From CAYVQF01 sp964454015 (GTDB lineage: Bacteria; Myxococcota_A; Bradymonadia; UBA4248): a stretch of DNA of 64,000 nt. Under the pieces are notes generated by a model. It was not told the origin of the DNA and did no database searches. It saw only the letters and a program-made list of their open reading frames with translations. Position numbers and translations under genes: made by a program. Location of the stretch: assembly GCA_964454015.1 (NCBI GenBank), contig CAYVQF010000008.1:62001-126000 (forward strand). Direction: 5' to 3'. This document shows, piece after piece, positions 46,133-56,060 of this stretch (positions within the stretch are counted from its first letter, which is position 1; each line of letters starts with the position of its first letter).

Positions 46133-46675
46133 GGGGTATTCACGTGCGTTGGTGCCCATCCACGAAAGGATGGGAAGCAGTGTAGCCTCAAGACAGCTAG
46201 AGTCTAGCTTGCTGCGGCGTGTTGCGAGGTCGGTGGGGGTGCGATTGGGAGTGGATTTCGTTTCGCCGGTAATCCTGTTGACACTCGTGCGGTAAAGGTG
46301 TGACATTGAGCCTCGTGGAGCTGTGCTTCGTGGGAGTTGCCATGTCTATGCATGGTGCGCTTCTCCAATGCCCACTGCGGCAAGGTGATAACGATGCACC
46401 TCTACGTCAGACGCGCGCGCCGAGGGCGCGGGTGTATTCACGCGAAAAGTTGACTGTGCGACGAGGATGTCGAGCCCCCGGGCGACTCGGGACGACGCTG
46501 AGCAGCGAGTGAGGTAATCTGATGCTCCTTTTGTGGATGTTGGTGCTGAGCAGCCTCATGGTAGTCGTTGGCCGGTGGCAAGGTTCTAAGTGCTGCAATG
46601 TAGTGTTGCAGGCGCGACCTTTTGCTCCATCTGATTGGACGCACAGACGCCTATACCAAACGAGGCAGGACCACC
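46133..46675 (+). other. Long intergenic region
   Basis: 543 nt between divergent genes without a convincing reading frame on either strand. A perfect -35 TTGACA (46278-46283) is followed after 17 nt by a poor -10 (TGACAT, 46301-46306); it could start a long leader or a small RNA. Confidence 0.5.
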
Positions 46676-48112
46676 ATGGCATGGCTCCCCAACTTGGCCT
46701 CTTGGGTCAGTTGGTTGTGCATAACCGCGCTATCTTGCGTGCTTTTTTGTGTGTCTTCTGGGGTCGGCGATCCACGCTTACCGATGCAGGCACAGGATTC
46801 GAATCCGGACGCCGAAGCGATTCTCTCACGTGTGTTGGATGGACGTGGCTTACGAGCTTTCCAGTACACGATGGGCGACTTGGATGGCGATGGCTCTGCT
46901 GAGATCATTGCGCATGTGATCAAGTCTCCACGGGGAGAGGATGCGTCCGAATTACCCGAGGCGGACTACAGCGCTTTGATGGTGGTCAGCCAGGGGCGCA
47001 TGCCACAGGTGCGTCTGGAGATTCCCGATGGGATGCTCTGCCCGCATTGCCCCATTGGAACACGCGATGGTGGGGCAGTGCTTCCCCGACAAGAGATGGC
47101 CGTTCGTGATGGGCGGCTCCATCTTTGTGAGGCATGGGGTGGGGCGTGGTATGCCCGGGAATGCGTTCGGGCGGTCTTGGATGACGCCGGCGTGTTGCGC
47201 GTGGAAAACCATGAAGAGACCGCGGGTTGGTTGGATGGCCCCAGCGAGCACAGGCTGCGATTCGACTTTTTGTCTCAACACGGTGAGCGTTCCTACACGG
47301 CCGTGCCTATCCGCTCTGGTTTCCCGCTGCTGAAGCGCGAGGTGCGTTTCGCCTGGTTTGTGGCAGAGTACGTTGCGGCTGCGCCAGATCTGGACGAAGG
47401 CTTGGACGAAGGCTTGTGGGCGACGGGGTCAAAACGTTATTTTGTTGAGGGTTTACGAGAGGTGACGGCGCAGGAATTCGTGGCCAGTGAGGTAGGCTTT
47501 TCCATCCAAGCCATGTGGCGGGATGATGGTCTGTGGCTGGGTGTCGTCGTGCGTGATCCCGATGTGGTCGAGACTTCGGGCTGTGCAGAGGATCTTTCTG
47601 CTTATGCCTTTGATCATATGCAGTTATGGCTTGATCTCGGCGCCGGAATGCGTCGGCCGGGGGTGGACAGCGCTGGGGACATGTATCGCGCTGCTTACCA
47701 GGAAGACCCGGTGCGCCACAGCCCTGACGGCAACGTCCATGCTTTTGCCGTACTGCCGGGACAGGCTGAGGCCTGTGTTCAGCGGATGTTGCGGCTTCCA
47801 GATGGGGAGCAGACGCTGCCTATCATGGGTAAGAGCCGCCGCACTGCGCAGGGCTATGATGTCAAGATGTTCATTCCTGCAGTGTTTTTCGGGGTCGACT
47901 CCCTTTCTGGCTACGAAGGGCGACGTATGGGTGTGGGCTTCAGTGTTTGGGTGCACAATGTGAGCAGCGGCGGTGATGTGTTGGCCCACCGCGGATATGG
48001 AACGAGTGAGCTTCTGTGGGGTGACCCATTTACCTTTGGGCAACTGCTCATGCCGTCCTTGCCTCCGGGCTTGCCGGGCTATCCCCTGGACTGGGCGCGT
48101 TGGCTGGATTGA
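46676..48112 (+). CDS. Exported protein with CBM9-like C-terminal domain
   Basis: 478 residues. N-terminal signal segment (about 12-30), a short VCBS/FG-GAP-like motif MGDLDGDGSAEII, then an uncharacterised domain with several Cys, and a C-terminal beta-sandwich (about 250-460) whose pattern (VGFSIQAMWRDDGLWLGVVVRDPDV ... DHMQLWLDLG) matches the CBM9-like fold found in many surface carbohydrate-binding or heme-binding proteins. ATG 46676 has AGGA six nt upstream; the 18-codon longer start would put the signal segment internally. Probably periplasmic or surface-exposed. Confidence 0.8.
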   Translation: MAWLPNLASWVSWLCITALSCVLFCVSSGVGDPRLPMQAQDSNPDAEAILSRVLDGRGLRAFQYTMGDLDGDGSAEIIAHVIKSPRGEDASELPEADYSALMVVSQGRMPQVRLEIPDGMLCPHCPIGTRDGGAVLPRQEMAVRDGRLHLCEAWGGAWYARECVRAVLDDAGVLRVENHEETAGWLDGPSEHRLRFDFLSQHGERSYTAVPIRSGFPLLKREVRFAWFVAEYVAAAPDLDEGLDEGLWATGSKRYFVEGLREVTAQEFVASEVGFSIQAMWRDDGLWLGVVVRDPDVVETSGCAEDLSAYAFDHMQLWLDLGAGMRRPGVDSAGDMYRAAYQEDPVRHSPDGNVHAFAVLPGQAEACVQRMLRLPDGEQTLPIMGKSRRTAQGYDVKMFIPAVFFGVDSLSGYEGRRMGVGFSVWVHNVSSGGDVLAHRGYGTSELLWGDPFTFGQLLMPSLPPGLPGYPLDWARWLD

Positions 48113-48216
48113 TTGCCGTGGCGATGGAGTGCGCTGGTCTTGTTCTGCTGCCGGGCCTGAGCTACAAACGAGAGGCCTCGATTCGTTGCGAAGAGGCCCT
48201 GGTATAGGAGGCTTTG

Positions 48217-50445
48217 GTGTCACGTGTGCCCCCGCCCTCGAAAAAGTCTACTTCGCAGGAGCGCATGCAGCGCATTCGGGAACTGTTGGCCCAGGGAAAG
48301 GGTGAGGAAGCGGAGCAACTACTGACGGAGCTCTACGCCCAAGGCCGGCGTGGTTTTGGCGTGCTCATCGAGTTGGTGTTGGCCAACCTTCTTTGCAACG
48401 ACTACAAGAGGGCCCAGTTTTTTTTACGTAAGGCCGAGCACTTGCGGGGCAATGATGCCAGGGTGCTTTGCTACAAAGGTTTTTTTGCGATCCGCGAAGG
48501 CTGTGTCGATGCAGGGCTCACTTGGTTTCAACAGAGTTTGGAGCAAGATCCGACCAATGTGGATGCCTATCGCTGGCGGGGCTATTGCTCGCTAGAGATG
48601 GGTGAACACGGGCGTGCTTTGGCCGATTTTGATCGTGCCATGGGGCAGCGGCGTGACGATGTGCAGCTCTATGTGCATCGCGGACTTACCTATCTGGAGC
48701 TTGGGCGTCTCCAGGAAGCCCTTTGCGATTTCGAGGCTGCCGTCGAGATTGCACCGGACAATGAGAGCGCCCACCTTTATCTCGGCCAGGTCCTCCTCGA
48801 GTTGAACGACCCGAGCTCAGCAGAGGAGCATCTCCATGTGGCCGTCGCTTTGGAGCCACGTGACTGGGTTGGCTGGGAGGCGCTGGGTTCCCTTTACGCG
48901 CAAAGTGGCCGTCTCGGTAACGCGTTGCGGTCTTTGTCGGCAGGCCTTGCCGTGGCGGGTGATATGCCGGAGCTGTTGCTGCGCATTGGCGAGCTGCTTC
49001 TGCAACTTGGTGAGTCAGCTCGGGTGCCAGCGTTGTTGCGGCGGGTGAGCCCCACTTTAGGCGAATCTGCTAGGGATGGGGATGCCACTGCGCTGGGACA
49101 ACGGGTGGTCTTGCAGGCTCTGGCTTTGACTATGGAGAAGGATTTCGAGGGTGCTGCGGTGGAGCTGGCATCGATCCCCGACTTCCTCGCCGATGATCCA
49201 CATGTGCTGGCACTGCATGCGCTGATAGGTTTCGCGCGAGGTGTCGTTGGGGGAAGGCATCTCGTGCAAATGATGGGCCTTTTGGCTGCTGACGAGACTT
49301 GGACGCGACTCCTGGTGGGCGCGGTCTTGGCCAGTGGCCTTTGTTCACCGGGCGAATTGGAGGCATTGCAGGTGCTTTTTCCAATGGCTTCGGATGCCAG
49401 AGAGGGCCCAGGGACGCCACTTGGCGCGACCTGGGTGCTGTTGGATGAGGCAGAGAAGAGGCTGAGCGAAGGTGATAGTGAGGCTTGTTTTGTCAGGATT
49501 GCTGCGGTTCTGAAGGACAATCCGACAATGGCGCGGGCATTCAAGTTGCGTGGGACTTGTCACGTTCTGACTGGAGATGGTGATCGGGCGCTGGCCGATT
49601 TCGATCGGGCCATCATGCTGGATGGGCAGGACGGAGAGGCCTTTCGTCTACGGGCAGAGCTCCGCGCTGGCCGTGAGGAGGGCGCTGAGGCCCTGCGTGA
49701 CTTTGAGCAGGCCGTGAGTGTCCAACGCGATGCTGTCAACTTGGTGGCTTGGGGGCGTGCGTTGCTCAAGTCGGAACGCTTTGACGAGGCGCTGTTGGCC
49801 TTTGAGGAGGCAATTGAGCGCGAGCCTCGCTATCTACTCGCCTACCAGAGCCTTGGGGAGCTCGCCATGGATGCGCTCGATCTGTCGGGCGCGTTGAGTC
49901 ATTTTGCGGCGCTTTGCGTGTTGGGGCCTGGTGAGCCCCAGCATTGGGTGTGGCTGGCCAATGTGTTTTACGAACTTGCCGAGTTCGATCAGGCTGAACA
50001 CTATTATCAAAGGGCGCTGAGCCTTGATGCCACCGTGGCAGAGGCTTGGATGAGTCTCGGCTGTGTGTCTATCGAGCGTGGAAAAATCGAAGAAGCCATC
50101 GAGAGCCTCTCAGAAGCCATACGTCACCAGCCAGACTATGGTCGTGCCTATCTCAACCGTGGCATCGCCTATATGGACACTTCGCTCTGGGCCTTGGCCG
50201 AAGAAGACTTGCAGCAATCGCTGCGCTTGGACCACTTCGAGGCGGATGCGCGCTTTGCTTTGGCGCGTCTTTGTGCGCGTATGGGTCGTTTTCGTGAAGG
50301 CAGTGAGCATCTCTGCCATGCCCTAGCGGGAGTTCCAGACTATGCACGGGATGTTGTCGCAGAGCCGGATTTCGAGAATCTACGCCGCCTTAAAGAAGTG
50401 CGCCGTGCTCTTGCGATGGCCGAGGAGCGCTTAGGATATGAATGA
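48217..50445 (+). CDS. TPR-repeat protein
   Basis: 742 residues, nearly all TPR units (for example LGRLQEALCDFEAAVEIAPD, GKIEEAIESLSEAIRHQPDY), with no signal peptide. GTG 48217 lies 5 nt after a GGAGG site; the TTG just before it has poor spacing. It is 104 nt after the CBM9-like gene and 49 nt before a TPR-like membrane protein. A scaffold role is likely; no catalytic motif is seen. Confidence 0.88.
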   Translation: MSRVPPPSKKSTSQERMQRIRELLAQGKGEEAEQLLTELYAQGRRGFGVLIELVLANLLCNDYKRAQFFLRKAEHLRGNDARVLCYKGFFAIREGCVDAGLTWFQQSLEQDPTNVDAYRWRGYCSLEMGEHGRALADFDRAMGQRRDDVQLYVHRGLTYLELGRLQEALCDFEAAVEIAPDNESAHLYLGQVLLELNDPSSAEEHLHVAVALEPRDWVGWEALGSLYAQSGRLGNALRSLSAGLAVAGDMPELLLRIGELLLQLGESARVPALLRRVSPTLGESARDGDATALGQRVVLQALALTMEKDFEGAAVELASIPDFLADDPHVLALHALIGFARGVVGGRHLVQMMGLLAADETWTRLLVGAVLASGLCSPGELEALQVLFPMASDAREGPGTPLGATWVLLDEAEKRLSEGDSEACFVRIAAVLKDNPTMARAFKLRGTCHVLTGDGDRALADFDRAIMLDGQDGEAFRLRAELRAGREEGAEALRDFEQAVSVQRDAVNLVAWGRALLKSERFDEALLAFEEAIEREPRYLLAYQSLGELAMDALDLSGALSHFAALCVLGPGEPQHWVWLANVFYELAEFDQAEHYYQRALSLDATVAEAWMSLGCVSIERGKIEEAIESLSEAIRHQPDYGRAYLNRGIAYMDTSLWALAEEDLQQSLRLDHFEADARFALARLCARMGRFREGSEHLCHALAGVPDYARDVVAEPDFENLRRLKEVRRALAMAEERLGYE

Positions 50446-50494
50446 CTTCGTTAGGGGTGGTGGCTGCCCCCCTGTCGTGTGGTGAGTTTGTCTG

Positions 50495-51322
50495 ATGGGC
50501 ACGAGGATTGGCAGAAGGGCAAAGGTAGACTGGCGAGCGTTGTGGCAGGTTGTGCTGCTGGGCTTGGTCTTGGTGGTTTGGGTGGGTTCGCTGCGGGCTG
50601 AGCTTGCCGCTCGCCAGCAGCGGCCGGTGTTGGTGACTGGAGAAGAGTACACCATGGTCCCCGGGCACGATGCGTTACGGGTCATGTGCCTGGGTTATGC
50701 AACTTTTTGTGCCGATCTCATCTGGCTGCGCGCTTTGCAGTATCGCGGCCGCAGTGGCGAGCAGCGCCTGGCTCCATTTCTCGCTGACGCCATTCTCTAT
50801 CTGGACCCTGATTTTGAAGCCGCCTATCGTTGGGCGGCGCTGGCGTTGATTTTTTCGGGTGGCATCACGCAAGAGGGGGTGACGGCTGCGGCTGGTTATT
50901 ACGAGCGCGCCATGGAGCGTTTTCCTGACGATGCGCAGTATCCCTATGCTTTGGGTTTGGCCTGGGCGATGTGGTACCCAGTCTCTTCTCGTGAAGAGCG
51001 GGCCGTGGTTCGGGCCAAGGGCATCAAGTACCTTCAAGTGGCCATGCAGAAACGCAATGCACCTCCCGGCATTCCGTTGTTGATTTCTGGCTTGCTGTCC
51101 TATGACGATGCCGACACGAAGCTGGCCTTCTTAGAGCAGGCGCTGCTGTCGGAGGGAGATGAGAAGGTGCGGAGGGTCTTGGAAGGTCGTTTGCGTACCA
51201 TGGCCCATACGGATCGGCTTGCGGCCTTTGAACGTCTTCGTCTTCAGCGTCATCTATGGTTAGAGCAGAACTATCCTTATTTGCCGCCGGGTTTGGCATT
51301 TCTGTTGGGTGAAGCCGATTGA
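50495..51322 (+). CDS. Membrane-anchored TPR-like protein
   Basis: 275 residues. A basic start and one transmembrane helix (about 17-35) are followed by a helical repeat domain (FLADAILYLDPDFEAAYRWAALAL, YYERAMERFPDDAQYPYALGLAW) resembling TPRs. A conserved-looking patch YTMVPGHDALRVMCLGYATFCADLIWLRALQYRG follows the helix. The repeat part is predicted periplasmic. Function unknown; it follows the TPR gene in the same direction. Confidence 0.8.
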   Translation: MGTRIGRRAKVDWRALWQVVLLGLVLVVWVGSLRAELAARQQRPVLVTGEEYTMVPGHDALRVMCLGYATFCADLIWLRALQYRGRSGEQRLAPFLADAILYLDPDFEAAYRWAALALIFSGGITQEGVTAAAGYYERAMERFPDDAQYPYALGLAWAMWYPVSSREERAVVRAKGIKYLQVAMQKRNAPPGIPLLISGLLSYDDADTKLAFLEQALLSEGDEKVRRVLEGRLRTMAHTDRLAAFERLRLQRHLWLEQNYPYLPPGLAFLLGEAD

Positions 51323-51350
51323 GTCGTCAGCGGCCTTGGTTTGCTGTCTC

Positions 51351-51362
51351 GGGGGGGGGGGG
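51351..51362. repeat. Poly-G tract
   Basis: Twelve consecutive G residues 26 nt upstream of a candidate -35 box and 135 nt upstream of a glycosyltransferase gene. Such tracts change length easily. Confidence 0.85.
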
Positions 51363-51387
51363 ATGGTGGTCGGTTGCAAAGGTTGAT

Positions 51388-51416
51388 TTGCCGCTCATCG
51401 GGTGATCTGCTATAGA
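51388..51416 (+). promoter_or_regulatory. Candidate sigma-70-type promoter of the glycosyltransferase/deacetylase pair
   Basis: TTGCCG (51388-51393) and TATAGA (51411-51416) with a 17-nt spacer, 80 nt upstream of the ATG at 51497. Confidence 0.45.
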
Positions 51417-51496
51417 CGTTTGGCTGTTGAGGTGCCGACGCCATCTAGTGTCCCTCTGCGGTGCAGGGCCTTCGTTGACAGAGACGTTGCTTGGGA

Positions 51497-52258
51497 ATGA
51501 TCATGCATGAATCACCACAGGTGGCTGTAAACTATCAGGCACCAGAGAAACCGGATGTGTCGATTGTGATCCCCGTGTACAACGAGGGGGCCATTTTATA
51601 TGCGGCGGTTGCCGGTTTGACCGAGCGGCTGGATAACGAGTTTTCTTTTAGTTACGAGTTGATTCTATGTGAGAACGGCTCGCGGGACGACACGGTGACA
51701 TTGGCCCGGAAGCTTCAGGCTCGGCACCCGCAGTTGCGGATTTTGCACTGTGATGAGCCGAACTACGGCAAGGCCCTGCGCAAGGGGATTGAGGAGGCGC
51801 GGGGTGACATCGTTATCTGCGACGAGATCGATCTCTGTAACACAGATTTCTACCGGCGTGCTTTGATCGAGATCGTGGACAACAACTACGATTTCGTCGT
51901 GGGTTCGAAGGCAATGGAGGGAGCGCGAGACAAACGGCCTCCTTTGCGGCGTTTTGCCACAGGGGTGATTAACACCCTGCTGCGGATCGGATTGGGCTTC
52001 CAGGGGACGGACACCCACGGCCTCAAGGCTTTCAAGCGAGAACGGATTCTACCAGTGAGTCGCCGCTGTGTGGTCGACAAGGACCTCTTTGCGAGTGAGC
52101 TGGTGATCCGGGCGCAGCGAGAACGTCATCGGATGATTGAGATTCCTGTCGAGTTGGAGGAGTTGCGCGCACCCTCGGTGAAGCTCATCAAGCGTGTGCC
52201 CGCTGTTTTGAAGGGAGTTGCGCGGTTGGTATGGGTGATTCGGGTGCGCAACCGTTGA
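51497..52258 (+). CDS. Family 2 glycosyltransferase
   Basis: 253 residues, a GT-A fold close to dolichol-phosphate mannosyltransferase-type enzymes. Motifs: SIVIPVYNEGAI at the N-terminus, CENGSRDDT, GKALRKGIEEARGD and the acidic metal-binding segment CDEIDL (DxD-like). No transmembrane helix is evident. It likely transfers a sugar from a nucleotide donor to a lipid or polysaccharide acceptor at the membrane. ATG 51497 or ATG 51503 may be the start. The deacetylase gene follows after 9 nt. Confidence 0.93.
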   Translation: MIMHESPQVAVNYQAPEKPDVSIVIPVYNEGAILYAAVAGLTERLDNEFSFSYELILCENGSRDDTVTLARKLQARHPQLRILHCDEPNYGKALRKGIEEARGDIVICDEIDLCNTDFYRRALIEIVDNNYDFVVGSKAMEGARDKRPPLRRFATGVINTLLRIGLGFQGTDTHGLKAFKRERILPVSRRCVVDKDLFASELVIRAQRERHRMIEIPVELEELRAPSVKLIKRVPAVLKGVARLVWVIRVRNR

Positions 52259-52267
52259 GAGGCCGTC

Positions 52268-53221
52268 ATGGGTGATGCAGTATGTGCCATCAGCGTGGAT
52301 ATGGACGCGGTGGGGTGCTACACCAAGATCCATGGCTTGGCCGCGCATCGCGGCGATGATCCGATTTATCATGCAGCCTTGGAGCGGCTCTTGAGCCTTT
52401 TTCGCTCCTTTGGCGTGCGGGCGACGTTCTTTGTGGTCGGCGATGATGTCGAGGACCCTCAGCATGCTGCGCTGCTGAGAGGTGTGGTGGCGCAGGGGCA
52501 CGAAGTGGCCAATCACAGTCGGCGCCATGTGTACGATTTGCCCCGCTTGGGTTGGGCCGGCATCCACGAAGAGATTGCGGGAGCGCAAGACCAGATTGAG
52601 CGCGCCTGTGGCATCCGCCCCGTTGGTTTTCGCGCGCCTGGGTACAATGTCAGTGATGAGGTCCTCGACTGTCTCGAGGCGCTGAACTTTGCGTATGACT
52701 CGTCGGTGTTTCCTAGCCCGCCTTATTACGTCGCCAAAGCCTTGGCGATGGCTCTCATTCGGCTGCGCGGCAGAAAGAGTGGCTCGGCGATGGTTGATGC
52801 GCGAACGCAGTTGACCCCACTGCGTCCCTATTTGCCGCGTGCTGGGGCGATCTTCCGCCGAGGCAGAGGTCAGACGAGGCGGGCTCTGGTCGAGTTACCC
52901 ATTTGCGTTTTGCCTTGCTCGCGCTTTCCGGTGATCGGCACCTCTTTGATTCTCGCGGGTCCCCGCTGGGCGCCCTTTCTCTTACAGAGAGCCATGTCTT
53001 TTCACCGTAGTTTTTTGGGGCTGGAGCTGCATGGGATTGACCTGGCCGATCCGGCCAAAGATGGCTACACCGAGGCGCTGTGCCAGGCGCAGCCAGACTT
53101 GCGCCACAGCATCGAGCGCAAGGAAGAGACCATGAAGAGGTCCTTGGAAATGTTGGCTCGGCACTATCGTTTCGTTACCTGCAGAGAGGCCGCACTCCAG
53201 GTGAGCCAGCAAATGCTCTGA
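52268..53221 (+). CDS. Polysaccharide deacetylase (NodB homology)
   Basis: 317 residues. NodB motifs are visible: SVDMD with the catalytic/metal Asp, HEVANHSRRH giving the H-x3-H metal ligands, and RAPGYN. There is no signal peptide, so it may act on cytoplasmic or lipid-linked N-acetyl sugars, as some family members do. Cotranscribed with the preceding glycosyltransferase, which suggests a shared surface-glycan pathway. The convergent GT51 gene ends 7 nt downstream. Confidence 0.93.
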   Translation: MGDAVCAISVDMDAVGCYTKIHGLAAHRGDDPIYHAALERLLSLFRSFGVRATFFVVGDDVEDPQHAALLRGVVAQGHEVANHSRRHVYDLPRLGWAGIHEEIAGAQDQIERACGIRPVGFRAPGYNVSDEVLDCLEALNFAYDSSVFPSPPYYVAKALAMALIRLRGRKSGSAMVDARTQLTPLRPYLPRAGAIFRRGRGQTRRALVELPICVLPCSRFPVIGTSLILAGPRWAPFLLQRAMSFHRSFLGLELHGIDLADPAKDGYTEALCQAQPDLRHSIERKEETMKRSLEMLARHYRFVTCREAALQVSQQML

Positions 53222-53228
53222 GGGCGCA

Positions 53229-55850
53229 TCAGTCGTTGGAGGGGTCTTCGGCTCCCGAAGGTGCGGCGGCTAGCACTTTGGGACGCGGGCTGCTCGAGAT
53301 ATTGGCGCGATTGATGGCATGGAGTTCTTGTTCATAGGTTTGCCGATCGACGTGCCCGCGACTGTGCAAGACGAAGAGGACGGAGCGCATTTTGTTGAGA
53401 CGATCCGACTGAATGTAGCCCTCGGCGTAGTGTCGGCCGAAGCGAACTGGGTTAGGCAGAATCGACGCGAGGAATAGACACTCGCGGAGGCTCAGTCGGC
53501 TGGCTCTTTTGCGGAAAAAATACTCTGCCGCGCTTTTGATGCCGTAGACATTTGGTCCCCAGTGCGCCAAGTTGATGTAGAGTTCGATGATCCTCTGTTT
53601 GTCGATGTGTTCTTCGAGTTGCCAAGTCAGGAAGGCTTCCTGAAATTTTCGCGATAGGGTTTTATCTTGGTTGAGGAAGAGGTTCTTGGCGACCTGTTGG
53701 CTGATGGTGGAGCCGCCACGCACGATGCGACCTGCCTGGAGGTTAGAGATGAGCGAAGATTGGATCGCGCGCTGATCGAAGCCGTCGTGATGATAAAAAG
53801 CCCCGTCCTCTGCGGCTATGAGCGCTGCAGGTAAGAACTTGGGGACACGAAAGTAGGGGGTCCAGCCCGCTTCTTGTGGACCAATGAGGGTCGCGCTCGA
53901 GGCTGCGTTGACCCGCACGGCGAAGGCATTGGTTTTGAGGAGGGGGATGTCGGCCTTGGGTCCGTGGTGAACCACGGTCAGCTTGGACATGTCAAAGTGG
54001 TGCCTGAGGCGCATGCTCTCGGGCGCGCGGGTGTCGAGGTCGAGGTCAAAGGCCAAGCCAAACTCACCTTCGAGCACATAGCCCTCTAAAGCGGGGGCGA
54101 AGCCTGTGGGCAAGCTGTCAAGGGCTCGCTCGGCTCGCAGGTTCTCTCCAGAGAGCGTGGTCTTGATGAGCACGTGCCGTCCCTCCCCGGTCTGCTCTAC
54201 CGTACCCGACAGCACAAACATCAGCTCACCGATGGCGAGGGTTGCGTCTTCGATGTTGAGTCGACGCTCATGGAGGTCGACCAGGGATTTGATGTCGAGG
54301 GTGAGATCGAGGTTCTCGAGGGGCAAGGAAGAGACCCAAGGGATGGTGGTATCTACACGGCTGAAGTTGAGGAATCCGTCGAAGTAGAGCAAGCCTTCAC
54401 TGAGGGGGAAGCGCAACATGGCGCTGCCGTCGATGATGCCTGCGTGAAAGTCTACGGGACCCGTGTAAGGAATGAAGGACAGCATGGGCCCGGCATCGAA
54501 GTGGTCGGCGTCGATTTTCACGGCGAGGTCGAAAGCGATGAGATCGAGGGCGGCGTTGAGGGTGAGGCTGCCCCGTTCCGCGTTGCCAACGGTGAAGGCG
54601 GCTCCGATGCGTTTTTTTCCGTAGTCCAGGCCGATGGCCAGTTGGGGCAGACGAATGGGAATGGAGGCGGCGAGGCGCTCCATCCAGCCGACGCGTACGG
54701 CGACCTCCAGGTCTTCGATGCTGACGTCTGCTTGCTTGTCGATAATCGTGACCACAATCTGCGAGGCTTGCAGCGACTCAATGTAGGCCGCGTCTTGTCC
54801 AGGCACGCCGATGTGGGTGTCGGTCAATTTGAGATCGTGCAAGACCAAGGCGGGTGGCCAGCGAAAGGCGACACCGCCGAGCTCGAGGCGGCTGTTTTCG
54901 CCAACGAGTTCGCGAATGCGTTTCTGCTGCGGGGCCATGCCGAGGAGATCAGGTGCGTCGACGAGCTTAACGACAACGCCGGCACGGCGAACGCGGTTGC
55001 TGGCGTCGCCAGAGAGCAGTGCGTAGCCCAGCCCATCCACATGAATCGCGCCATCGACTTCGAGCTGTTGTTGCTGGCGCCGCACCCAGAGGTCGTCGAC
55101 CCGCAGGCCCAAGTGGGGCATGGTCCCGTTAGGAGCGCGCAGATCGAGGCGCCCGCCCATGATATGGATGTCAGGGAAGCGCGAAGGTGCTGAAGATGTG
55201 CCTCCGCCGGATGACGTGCCCGTGGAGCTATTCCAGGCTTCGGCAATGCTCTCTAGCCATGGCCAGTGTCCCCGGTTGTCAGGTCCACCGTCGAGCCAGA
55301 GCTCTGCGTGAATACCGTAAACTTCAAGGAGCTTCGCTTGGAGATCTCCCGTGAGCATGGCGGCGATGTCGGGATAGATGACGAGCTTCTGAATGCGGAT
55401 TGGTCCCGGCATCTGTTCAGGGTCTTCGAAGGCTGGCGTGAAAGCGACGCCTTCGAGGATGATGCCCGTGAGTCCGGCTGGCCGGATGGCATCGTAGTGA
55501 AAGGTCCCGTGGAGCTTGTCGCCCATGGATTCGAGCTTGGGATCGATCCTTTTGCGCAGGAACCACTCGGAACGTACCAAGAGGCTGAGAGCGGCGACGG
55601 TCGCTCCGAGCAGCGCGATGACAACAATCAAGCGCAGCAAGACCGTGAGCCATCGCGTCTTCGCCCGGGCGTCGTGAGGGCGTTCTGGGCACAGCTCGGG
55701 AAGCTTATTAGGCCGAGCTCGGCGAACTTTCTGGGGGTGACTAACCCAGGATGAGCTTGGTTCAAGCCATGGTGATGCGCTCAGTATCTCTGTGGCATCC
55801 GTGCCGATAAGTGAACGCTGGGAATTGCGGATCGCCATGGTCTCATCCAT
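53229..55850 (-). CDS. AsmA-like domain fused to GT51 peptidoglycan transglycosylase
   Basis: 873 residues. One transmembrane helix (about 67-92), then about 560 residues of periplasmic, beta-rich sequence resembling AsmA/DUF748 lipid-transfer-type repeats, then a glycosyltransferase 51 domain (about 660-830) with the catalytic Glu681 in AAEDGAFYHHDGF, RGGSTISQQVAKNL and the KFQEAFLTWQLE segment. There is no transpeptidase domain. GT51 polymerises lipid II glycan strands. The long AsmA-like insertion between anchor and enzyme is unusual. ATG 55850 is chosen; TTG 55874 and ATG 55838 are alternatives. Confidence 0.9.
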   Translation of the reverse strand: MDETMAIRNSQRSLIGTDATEILSASPWLEPSSSWVSHPQKVRRARPNKLPELCPERPHDARAKTRWLTVLLRLIVVIALLGATVAALSLLVRSEWFLRKRIDPKLESMGDKLHGTFHYDAIRPAGLTGIILEGVAFTPAFEDPEQMPGPIRIQKLVIYPDIAAMLTGDLQAKLLEVYGIHAELWLDGGPDNRGHWPWLESIAEAWNSSTGTSSGGGTSSAPSRFPDIHIMGGRLDLRAPNGTMPHLGLRVDDLWVRRQQQQLEVDGAIHVDGLGYALLSGDASNRVRRAGVVVKLVDAPDLLGMAPQQKRIRELVGENSRLELGGVAFRWPPALVLHDLKLTDTHIGVPGQDAAYIESLQASQIVVTIIDKQADVSIEDLEVAVRVGWMERLAASIPIRLPQLAIGLDYGKKRIGAAFTVGNAERGSLTLNAALDLIAFDLAVKIDADHFDAGPMLSFIPYTGPVDFHAGIIDGSAMLRFPLSEGLLYFDGFLNFSRVDTTIPWVSSLPLENLDLTLDIKSLVDLHERRLNIEDATLAIGELMFVLSGTVEQTGEGRHVLIKTTLSGENLRAERALDSLPTGFAPALEGYVLEGEFGLAFDLDLDTRAPESMRLRHHFDMSKLTVVHHGPKADIPLLKTNAFAVRVNAASSATLIGPQEAGWTPYFRVPKFLPAALIAAEDGAFYHHDGFDQRAIQSSLISNLQAGRIVRGGSTISQQVAKNLFLNQDKTLSRKFQEAFLTWQLEEHIDKQRIIELYINLAHWGPNVYGIKSAAEYFFRKRASRLSLRECLFLASILPNPVRFGRHYAEGYIQSDRLNKMRSVLFVLHSRGHVDRQTYEQELHAINRANISSSPRPKVLAAAPSGAEDPSND

Positions 55851-56060
55851 GCGTGTTCTCTGAGGCGCGGACAAAAACTCGTCCGTTCAGGATGCGCGTC
55901 CATCCATAGACGCACAGCGATTGAAGTTGGCTAACACGGTGCGCAGGGTGGGGCAAATTTTGTGGTCCCCTGTGATTGACGCGTGCTAAGTTGCGAGGAT
56001 TGGATTGGGCCTCTTCGCCGGCGGCGGTTCGGCTGCGAGAGTGCGCGAAGGACGAACGAC

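Noticed and set aside
46522..46902. Open frame starting with a hydrophobic segment in the long spacer
   Set aside because: It runs out of frame through the well-supported gene at 46676 and has no recognisable domain.
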